Of a DNA stretch of 5,758 nucleotides, positions 1 to 4,294 are shown piece after piece. Origin of the DNA: Candidatus Woesearchaeota archaeon (GTDB lineage: Archaea; Nanobdellota; Nanobdellia; Woesearchaeales; UBA525); NCBI GenBank assembly GCA_018221245.1, contig JAAOYH010000063.1, forward strand, positions 1 to 5,758. Direction: 5' to 3'. The notes beneath the pieces are model-generated. The model worked only from the letters and a program-made list of their open reading frames with translations. It had not been told where the DNA came from and ran no database searches. Positions within the stretch are counted from its first letter, which is position 1. Each line of letters opens with the position of its first letter. Made by a program: the position numbers and the translations under genes.

Positions 1-8
1 GAGCTGTT

Positions 9-13
9 GAGGT
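9..13 (+). promoter_or_regulatory. Ribosome binding site deciding the start of the first gene
   Basis: GAGGT lies five bases before the ATG at 19 and complements the archaeal 16S 3' end (consensus GGAGGTGATC). It favours the ATG at 19 over the in-frame TTG at 7, which would sit upstream of or within this site. A TGA at 8-10 could be the stop of an upstream gene in the frame 2-4, 5-7, 8-10, which would fit the tight packing of the rest of the cluster, but only two codons of it would be visible. Confidence 0.6.
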
Positions 14-18
14 ATAAA

Positions 19-273
19 ATGGAAGCACCACACCCACAACCAGAGGACATCTCACCTAAGACCTTATTCGTCCTGGTCGTACTGGTCCTCGTCGTCTCGT
101 TCATCGGGGCATGGGTCAGCATCAGCCAAGTGGCTGCCCCAGGTCAGCTCCCGTTGACTAGCGATGATAGTGGAGACAACTCTGCATATGTAGGGTTCTC
201 CATAAAGGGTCCTGTATACGACTCTGACGGGGCATCTGGAAAGGTCGTCCTGAACATCAAAGCTCCAGAATGA
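19..273 (+). CDS. Small single-pass membrane protein, first gene of a three-gene surface operon
   Basis: This is an 84-residue protein of unknown function. Seen: a short Pro-rich cytoplasm-type N-terminus (residues 1-14, ending ISPK), one hydrophobic segment at about 15-37 containing a Gly-Ala-Trp, then about 45 polar residues that should lie outside the cell and end in two predicted beta strands (around YVGFSIKGP and GKVVLNIKA). The ISPKT-hydrophobic start loosely recalls the N-terminus of archaeal type IV pilin-like proteins, and a final G-x-V-x-L-x-I strand is common in such small DPANN proteins, but there is no clear prepilin peptidase site, so pilin identity is only a possibility. The ATG at 19 is chosen for its GAGGT site; a TTG at 7 would add four residues. 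Its stop overlaps the next gene's start as ATGA (270-273), so translation of the two is probably coupled. Confidence 0.8.
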   Translation: MEAPHPQPEDISPKTLFVLVVLVLVVSFIGAWVSISQVAAPGQLPLTSDDSGDNSAYVGFSIKGPVYDSDGASGKVVLNIKAPE

Positions 274-1469
274 GATTCCTGCCAATACTGCTGGCGTTGC
301 TGCTGGTCTGTCCAGCGACGCTCGCAGTTGGCTTTGCGAACCTTCCCAAGGATAGAGAGATAATTTTTAGTCCAGGGGACTCTGTAAACATACCTGTCTT
401 TGTGCACAAGTCACCAGTCATACAGGTAGGACTAGAATTCCCCCAAGAGAGCGATCCAACCACTATAGGCACCCCTTCTGACGATAACATTGGAGAGTAT
501 GTCAGAATCGACGATCCTGAGCCTCTTGGAGGTCAACGTAGGGTAACGCTTGTATTCGACTTCCCTAATAGTATGAGACCAGGGACATATCCTGTCAATG
601 TAATTGCGAGCGAGGCAAGTATTGATGCCGAAGGAGGAATAACTGCCCGTGCAGCAGTCAAGATGCAGTTCATAGTTCGTGTGCTGACTGACGAGCCCTT
701 GATTGATATCACTAGCCTTAGCGCGGCACCTATTCCAGAAGGTGTAAATGCCAAGGCAGGCGTAGGGATTGCCAGTAGAACTACCCAGTCGCTCTCTGAT
801 GTCTTTGCGGAAGTGAAGGTATATGATAACGGAAAAGAGGTTGCCAGCGGAAGAAGCTCCTCTTTCTCTCTTGAATCCGCAGAAAAGAAAGGTGTGCAAG
901 TACCACTCTCAACAGCCCTATTGACTGGCGGAGAGTACAAGATGAACGTCACTTTGCTATATGTAGGAAGAGAAGCACACAGAGGCAATGCAGTTCTTAA
1001 GATAGGCGCTCTCAACGTCGCAATCAAAGAGTATACCAAGGAACTACTATACAACTCGACAAACAAGTTCACTTTCATAGTAGAGAACCAGTGGAACCAG
1101 CAGCTCCAGGAGGTTTTTGCCTTCGTCAAGCTAGCAGGCCAAAATAAGAAGACCGCGAGCATCCACATTCCTGCGTTCGGCTCGACAGAGTATGAAATAT
1201 ACTTCGATAGAGACCCAAAAATCCAAGTGGGAAAAGCTATTGTGAACGTAACTGTTAACTTTAAAGATTACAATCCAGTGAGTAAAAACTATGAATCCAA
1301 AACAGAAACCATCCCTCTCGAAGTTCAGATTGTACAACCCTTTGTTGAAGAGAAATCATCTATCCCAATTACAGCCATCATAATGTACAGCATGCTGGGA
1401 GCACTTATCCTACTCCTCGTGATAATAATAATCCTCCTGTTGCGTAGGCAGAAAGGTGAGAAAAAATGA
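270..1469 (+). CDS. Type I membrane surface protein with beta-sandwich ectodomain
   Basis: This is a 399-residue secreted, membrane-anchored protein. Seen: a signal peptide (1-19, hydrophobic core LLALLLV, likely cleavage after ATLA), about 340 extracellular residues, a strongly hydrophobic segment at 365-391, and a basic stop-transfer tail (RRQKGEKK) that sets the topology as outside to inside. The ectodomain divides into three likely beta-sandwich units at about 25-140, 142-245 and 247-355. The second has the G-x-Y-x-x-x-V-x-L-x-Y pattern (GGEYKMNVTLLY) typical of NEW3/CARDB-like domains in archaeal S-layer-type proteins. Several N-x-S/T sites are present (for example NVT, NST). No catalytic motif is visible. 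The start overlaps the previous stop by four bases, and I see no good ribosome binding site of its own, so coupling to the upstream gene is likely. The topology (signal, beta domains, C-terminal anchor) resembles BatD-like proteins of MoxR clusters, but I cannot establish that relationship from sequence alone. Confidence 0.9.
   Translation: MRFLPILLALLLVCPATLAVGFANLPKDREIIFSPGDSVNIPVFVHKSPVIQVGLEFPQESDPTTIGTPSDDNIGEYVRIDDPEPLGGQRRVTLVFDFPNSMRPGTYPVNVIASEASIDAEGGITARAAVKMQFIVRVLTDEPLIDITSLSAAPIPEGVNAKAGVGIASRTTQSLSDVFAEVKVYDNGKEVASGRSSSFSLESAEKKGVQVPLSTALLTGGEYKMNVTLLYVGREAHRGNAVLKIGALNVAIKEYTKELLYNSTNKFTFIVENQWNQQLQEVFAFVKLAGQNKKTASIHIPAFGSTEYEIYFDRDPKIQVGKAIVNVTVNFKDYNPVSKNYESKTETIPLEVQIVQPFVEEKSSIPITAIIMYSMLGALILLLVIIIILLLRRQKGEKK
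1454..1459 (+). promoter_or_regulatory. Ribosome binding site of the third gene
   Basis: AGGTGA sits six bases before the ATG at 1466 and inside the last codons of the preceding gene. It supports the 1466 start and thus the ATGA overlap. Confidence 0.7.
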
Positions 1470-1903
1470 ACCGGCAAAATACCTGGCTCCTTGTTCTGAT
1501 AGCGGTCTCAGTATCCATAATAGGCATTGTTCTAGCACATGTTGCATATTACGAAATATACTTTCTCGACGAGGAGATAATAGACATCAAATTCAAAGTA
1601 TCTGCGCCAGGAACCATAGGCTTCGACCTGAACGACACAGTTCTATCATTTGGAAAAGTACCTCAAGGGCAATTAGCCAATAGGAACGTGATAATCCACT
1701 CACGAGTCCCAGCGAAAGTCATGCTGACTGTGCACCCGCCCATCAGCACCTGGATAACACCCTCAGAAAATCCTGTAATACTTGAATCAGGCGAACAAAA
1801 AACAATCTCAATGCTGCTTACTGTGCCTTCATCCGCACTGATTGGCAACTACACTGGCACAATGGCTGTGACATATCTCAGACTTCTCCCTTGGGAACAT
1901 TAG
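1466..1903 (+). CDS. N-terminally anchored one-domain Ig-like surface protein
   Basis: This is a 145-residue protein of unknown function. Seen: an N-terminal hydrophobic segment (about 7-27) with no obvious cleavage site, so probably a signal anchor, followed by one beta-sandwich domain (about 38-140). The domain has an LSFGKVPQGQ turn followed by a strand (NVIIHSRVP), then a late strand ending G-N-Y-T-G-T. This order (LxFGxVxxG near the start, GxYxGTxxV at the end) is the usual layout of Ig-like domains in the ASPM-SPD2-Hydin or archaeal COG1470-like style; the family assignment is my inference. The protein ends soon after its last strand with no C-terminal anchor. Start support is an AGGTGA site plus the ATGA overlap with the preceding gene. 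It is the last gene of the operon, because a TATA box follows the stop at once. A role as a small partner of the 399-residue protein is plausible but unproven. Confidence 0.85.
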   Translation: MNRQNTWLLVLIAVSVSIIGIVLAHVAYYEIYFLDEEIIDIKFKVSAPGTIGFDLNDTVLSFGKVPQGQLANRNVIIHSRVPAKVMLTVHPPISTWITPSENPVILESGEQKTISMLLTVPSSALIGNYTGTMAVTYLRLLPWEH

Positions 1904-1904
1904 T

Positions 1905-1912
1905 TTTATATA
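1905..1912 (+). promoter_or_regulatory. Archaeal TATA-box promoter of the 655-residue membrane protein
   Basis: TTTATATA begins two bases after the stop codon of the upstream gene. With the usual archaeal spacing (TATA centre about 26 bases before the start site), transcription would begin near 1934-1936. The mRNA would then be nearly leaderless for a GTG at 1937, or have a leader of about 10-12 bases for the GTG at 1946. This separates the gene that follows from the three-gene operon before it. No clear BRE is visible upstream, where the sequence is coding. Confidence 0.6.
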
Positions 1913-1945
1913 TTCAATTCTCGACGATAAGTTCTGGTGGCGCTG

Positions 1946-3913
1946 GTGACATCAAAGAAGACTCTTACTATACTTGTTCTATTAGCTCTCCTTTTAAGCT
2001 TCTACCTATTTTTTTTCCAACTACTTCTCGTTGTACATTACACGCCAGAACAGACCATCACAGCCCGTGCCACCACAGGACAGACTTCATTTTGCCTCAA
2101 TCAAGAACCATCTATTGATTTCCCTTGTAACTCCTCGGTTCTCCAGAATGACAATTTCTATTGCCAGCTCAACGTCACTGATGGAGATGACCAACAAAAC
2201 GTAACAGTAACTCAAAGTTTCGTCACGGGAGGCCAAGTTATTTTCCAGACTTCCCTTAATGGAACTATCAACTTTACCCCTAGCAATGACGATGTAGGTG
2301 ACTATTTCATAAGATGGTTCGCTACGGATAATTCATCTTGCTCTAATGATGAAGCTAACGTCTCCACGAGTTTCACAGTAATAAACGTGAACGATCCTCC
2401 CTACTTAGTATTGCCTTTGCCCGACGTGAGAATCAATGTAAATACTTCCGTGAGTGCATTCTTCCTGAACGACCATTTTGCGGATCCTGATGGAGACGAA
2501 CTGAACTACACATATTCCGCACTTCCTGACGGCATCTTCGTAACTATAGGTGTTGATTCTGAAGTTATATTTAGCAGTCCAGAATGTGACGACGACGGAG
2601 AGACCATGAGGTTCACCGCATGGGACCCATATGGTGCATCTGCAGCGAGTAACATCATAACAATATTCGTGACCTGTAACGAACAAGGAGGAGGCACGGA
2701 TGGGGACACATCAGGTACCGGAGGCGGAAGTGGCGGAGGCGCGTCATACATCTGCATATCTGAGTGGACGTGTCAGGAATGGTATGATTGTCTCCCTACA
2801 GGGTTCCAGTGGCAGCGATGTTATGACACGCAGGGTTGTGAAGTGGACAAATACTTCAAGAGACCTTGTGAATATGTTGGAGAGAATCTCACCTGTGTCG
2901 AGAACTGGCTCTGTGAACAATGGGGTCCCTGCTACGCTAATGCGACCCAATCTAGGACTTGCGAAGATCTCAGTGCATGTGGCTCAACAATCCTCAAGCC
3001 CGAACTCACCCAGGGATGCGTGTATATCCCAACCTGCTTCGACGGTATCCAGAACGGCAACGAGACAGGTGTAGACTGCGGTGGACCCTGCCCAGCATGC
3101 GCTCTCGTTGAGCAACCTTCTCCAATCAGTAAAGAAGTTATCGCCACCTGGCTGCTGATACTGATAATCCTCGCGATTCTAATTGGGACCGTTGTCCTGA
3201 AATATTATCGTGGCGAGGTAGCACAGGTTATGGCAACGCTAGGATTCTTGATGCGTCATTACACTTACAAGGAGATTCTCTTGACTGCCGCGCAGAGAAA
3301 AGAGCTGTTCGAACAGATACAGGCTCTTGACGATAAGGTAAAGGACAGCGAAAGTCTCGACCCAAACGCCATATATGGTGAGCTCTCGTCTCTAATTAGA
3401 ACCTACTTTGTTGAGGCACTCGTGCTGCCAACTGAAATGGTGCAGGAAGAAATAGAGGAACGGTGTGAGAGGTTCAACCTGCATGATACAACCAAACAGA
3501 TGTTGCTCGGTCTTTTCCAGAAGTTGGAATTCGTGGAGCAGGAAGAAATAGAGTTCGACGAATACTTCGTCTTGGCGCTACTTGAGGAGCTCAGAACCAC
3601 AGTCTGCATGACCTCTGATTTCAAGCAAGACGAAATAACCAGACAGATTTATGATATCCCCATAACAGAAGATATGAGTTTCTATGACGAACTCTTCGTA
3701 AGAACAGTTAATATCCTCCGAGGAATTCAGTTCGAACAGTATGAGCTGGCAAAGAAGGAGTACATCAATTTGCTCCAGATTTATGAACCACTCACGCTAC
3801 AAGAGAAAGAGAGCGTCTACCCTGCATTACAGTGGACATTCCGTACTGTGAAGCTAGCTACCGAGATGATGGGTTCTAGGATAGTCAAAAAACCAAAAGA
3901 GCTCGCAATTTAG
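1946..3913 (+). CDS. Multi-domain membrane protein: cadherin/Ig-like, thrombospondin-like and GVDCGG ectodomain, TM, helical cytoplasmic domain
   Basis: A 655-residue probable surface adhesin or receptor. Seen, in order: signal anchor 7-31; a TTGQTSFCL segment (43-51) of a type frequent in DPANN surface proteins; Ig/cadherin-like domain 1 (about 54-147) ending in NVNDPP; domain 2 (about 151-245) with the DPDGDELNY calcium-site-like motif of cadherin-like folds; Gly/Ser/Thr linker 248-267; two six-Cys thrombospondin-like repeats (C270-C308 and C317-C358); a four-Cys module (C364, C378, C382, C385) with the GVDCGG motif; membrane segment 398-418 followed by KYYRGE; then about 235 mostly helical residues. 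In the last part, YGELSSLIRTYF (477-488) and the following acidic helices resemble cytoplasmic tails of BatD/DUF4381-like proteins, and 590-642 resembles a TPR-like helical hairpin; both are weak inferences. GTG at 1946 is preferred for the GGTGG site (1936-1940); GTG at 1937 would add three residues. If the N-terminal segment is uncleaved, the protein crosses the membrane twice with both ends inside. Confidence 0.92.
   Translation: MTSKKTLTILVLLALLLSFYLFFFQLLLVVHYTPEQTITARATTGQTSFCLNQEPSIDFPCNSSVLQNDNFYCQLNVTDGDDQQNVTVTQSFVTGGQVIFQTSLNGTINFTPSNDDVGDYFIRWFATDNSSCSNDEANVSTSFTVINVNDPPYLVLPLPDVRINVNTSVSAFFLNDHFADPDGDELNYTYSALPDGIFVTIGVDSEVIFSSPECDDDGETMRFTAWDPYGASAASNIITIFVTCNEQGGGTDGDTSGTGGGSGGGASYICISEWTCQEWYDCLPTGFQWQRCYDTQGCEVDKYFKRPCEYVGENLTCVENWLCEQWGPCYANATQSRTCEDLSACGSTILKPELTQGCVYIPTCFDGIQNGNETGVDCGGPCPACALVEQPSPISKEVIATWLLILIILAILIGTVVLKYYRGEVAQVMATLGFLMRHYTYKEILLTAAQRKELFEQIQALDDKVKDSESLDPNAIYGELSSLIRTYFVEALVLPTEMVQEEIEERCERFNLHDTTKQMLLGLFQKLEFVEQEEIEFDEYFVLALLEELRTTVCMTSDFKQDEITRQIYDIPITEDMSFYDELFVRTVNILRGIQFEQYELAKKEYINLLQIYEPLTLQEKESVYPALQWTFRTVKLATEMMGSRIVKKPKELAI
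2753..3019 (+). other. Two thrombospondin type 1-like cysteine repeats
   Basis: Residues 270-358 of the membrane protein hold two repeats of the form C-x5-C-x5-C-x9-C-x5-C followed by x9-C or x12-C. The Trp residues sit at matching places (W274/W279 and W321/W326), and an Arg precedes or nearly precedes the fourth Cys in both (R291, R337). The Trp/Cys/Arg layout is that of thrombospondin type 1-like repeats, which in animals bind glycans and matrix proteins. Six cysteines per repeat would allow three disulfides each, which agrees with an extracellular location. Confidence 0.7.
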
Positions 3914-3929
3914 TGTTTCTGAGGAAATA

Positions 3930-3937
3930 TTTATAAA
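3930..3937 (+). promoter_or_regulatory. Strong archaeal TATA-box promoter of the RHH/adhesin operon
   Basis: TTTATAAA matches the archaeal TATA consensus and is preceded by a purine-rich GAGGAAATA (3921-3929) that fits a BRE. The predicted start site is near 3960. The first RHH start codon is at 4041, so the leader would be about 80 bases, long for an archaeal mRNA. Repeats of CTAAGTTA begin two bases downstream, inside the likely polymerase-binding region. Confidence 0.7.
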
Positions 3938-3938
3938 G

Positions 3939-3998
3939 ACTAAGTTAAGTTAAGAGTAATAGTTCCCATAAGGGACATAACTAAGTTAGGTCGCTTAG
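3939..3998 (+). repeat. Operator-like CTAAGTTA repeat cluster
   Basis: CTAAGTTA occurs at 3940-3947 and 3981-3988, 41 bases apart, about four helical turns. The first copy runs into a five-base tandem repeat (TAAGT, TAAGT, TAAG at 3941-3954). The second is followed, eight bases after its CTAAG, by the inverted copy CTTAG (3994-3998). The cluster lies just downstream of a TATA box and upstream of two RHH genes. RHH regulators such as MetJ, Arc and CopG bind short tandem or inverted repeats near their own promoters, so an autoregulatory operator is the natural reading. This is an inference from position and repetition. Confidence 0.4.
3962..3976 (+). other. Small hairpin at the predicted start of the leader
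   Basis: GTTCC (3962-3966) can pair with GGGAC (3972-3976), with one G-U pair, around a CATAA loop. A five-base-pair stem is weak and could arise by chance. It is noted because it lies at the predicted 5' end of the transcript and between the two CTAAGTTA copies. It has no T-run after it, so it is not a terminator. Confidence 0.25.
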
Positions 3999-4005
3999 TG
4001 ATTCC

Positions 4006-4047
4006 ATGAACAACAACAGTGATGACGGCAGGTGTTCTCAGTGGTAA
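4006..4047 (+). other. Possible 13-codon leader ORF overlapping the first RHH start
   Basis: An ATG at 4006 opens a frame of 13 codons (MNNNSDDGRCSQW) that ends in TAA at 4045-4047, just after the GTG of the first RHH gene at 4041. It could be a leader peptide that couples or attenuates translation. However, I see no good ribosome binding site before it, and such a short frame is expected by chance. Confidence 0.15.
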
Positions 4048-4163
4048 ACATCAACATAGAAATCCCAAACGACCTCCACAAACAGCTCAAGATAGCGTCA
4101 ATTCTAGAGGAAAAAACCCTCAAGGAGCTAGTTACAGAGACCCTGCACAAAGGAGAGAATTGA
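4041..4163 (+). CDS. RHH (Arc/CopG-type) DNA-binding protein, first copy
   Basis: A 40-residue ribbon-helix-helix protein starting MVNINIEIP at a GTG. Seen: one beta strand (about 2-9) with alternating Ile residues for the dimer core and Asn3, Asn5 and Glu7 on the other face, helix A (about 10-21, NDLHKQLKIASI) and helix B (about 25-37, TLKELVTETLHK). In the RHH family two chains pair their strands into a ribbon that enters the DNA major groove. It is about 55% identical (22 of 40 by eye) to the next gene, which fixes the start at 4041. An AGGTG at 4030-4034 serves as ribosome binding site; a GTG at 4032 would add three residues that the paralogue lacks. The TGA stop shares one base with the next ATG. 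The likely role is transcriptional control of this operon. An antitoxin role is less likely, as no toxin gene is adjacent. Confidence 0.85.
   Translation: MVNINIEIPNDLHKQLKIASILEEKTLKELVTETLHKGEN
4151..4155 (+). promoter_or_regulatory. Ribosome binding site of the second RHH gene
   Basis: AGGAG ends seven bases before the ATG at 4163, within the end of the first RHH gene. It shows that the second gene starts at 4163, although the frame is open further upstream (from about 4019), where it overlaps the first RHH gene in another frame. Confidence 0.7.
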
Positions 4164-4294
4164 TGGTGAACATCAACATAGAGATTCCTGACGACCTCCA
4201 TAAGAAGGTCAAGCTCTCCGCAATAACTAATGACCAGACTCTGAAGGAATACATCCTAGAGAAGCTCCAAAAAAGAATAGAGGTGCAAAAGTGA
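4163..4294 (+). CDS. RHH (Arc/CopG-type) DNA-binding protein, second copy
   Basis: A 43-residue ribbon-helix-helix protein with the same first nine residues as its upstream neighbour (MVNINIEIP), then helix A (DDLHKKVKLSAI, about 10-21), a turn, and helix B (TLKEYILEKLQKR, about 25-37) with a short basic tail. Strand identity with the first copy implies the same DNA contacts, while the helices, which form the dimer core and dimer-dimer contacts, have diverged; the pair could therefore make homodimers or a heterodimer on one operator. The ATG is chosen for the AGGAG site and for the match to the first copy. Its stop overlaps the GTG start of the large secreted protein (GTGA, 4291-4294), and a GAGGTG inside its end serves that gene, so regulator and surface protein are translated together. 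Confidence 0.88.
   Translation: MVNINIEIPDDLHKKVKLSAITNDQTLKEYILEKLQKRIEVQK
4280..4285 (+). promoter_or_regulatory. Ribosome binding site of the large secreted protein
   Basis: GAGGTG lies five bases before the GTG at 4291. It is one of the strongest such sites in the window. It supports the GTG start and the four-base overlap with the second RHH gene. Confidence 0.75.

Larger units (their letters stand above)
4041..4213 (+). repeat. Tandem gene duplication of the RHH coding sequence
   Basis: Bases 4041-4091 and 4163-4213 (the first 17 codons of each RHH gene) agree at about 41 of 51 positions by eye. Similarity then falls and returns at the TLKE segment of helix B. This marks the two genes as products of a tandem duplication, with the DNA-binding strand kept unchanged at the protein level. 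Confidence 0.8.

Noticed and set aside
13..18. TATAAA as a promoter of the first gene
   Set aside because: It lies directly against the ATG at 19 and overlaps the spacer of its ribosome binding site, so transcription from it would begin inside the gene.
270..329. Lipoprotein signal (Cys14) in the 399-residue protein
   Set aside because: The Cys is inside the hydrophobic core region, is followed by Pro and lacks a lipobox. A normal cleavage after ATLA fits better.
432..899. 155-codon open frame on the minus strand
   Set aside because: It is antisense to the same + strand gene, with a composition typical of a shadow frame.
533..1168. Long open frame on the minus strand (211 codons)
   Set aside because: It lies wholly opposite the 399-residue surface protein, has no domain sense, no ribosome binding site and no promoter, and the + strand gene has a clear signal peptide and anchor.
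2700..3074. 124-codon + strand frame inside the 655-residue gene
   Set aside because: It overlaps the cysteine repeats in another frame. The cysteine spacing and Trp positions show that the other frame is the coding one.
3939..3998. Short CRISPR-like or attachment-site repeat
   Set aside because: There are only two eight-base copies and no spacer regularity or integrase. A promoter-linked operator explains it better.
4019..4162. 48-residue N-terminal extension of the second RHH protein
   Set aside because: The extension reads through the first RHH gene in the wrong frame. The real start is the ATG at 4163 with AGGAG before it and the MVNINIEIP match.
4041..4294. RHH genes as antitoxins of a toxin-antitoxin system
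   Set aside because: No small toxin gene is adjacent. The next gene has a signal peptide and long Ig/cadherin-like repeats.
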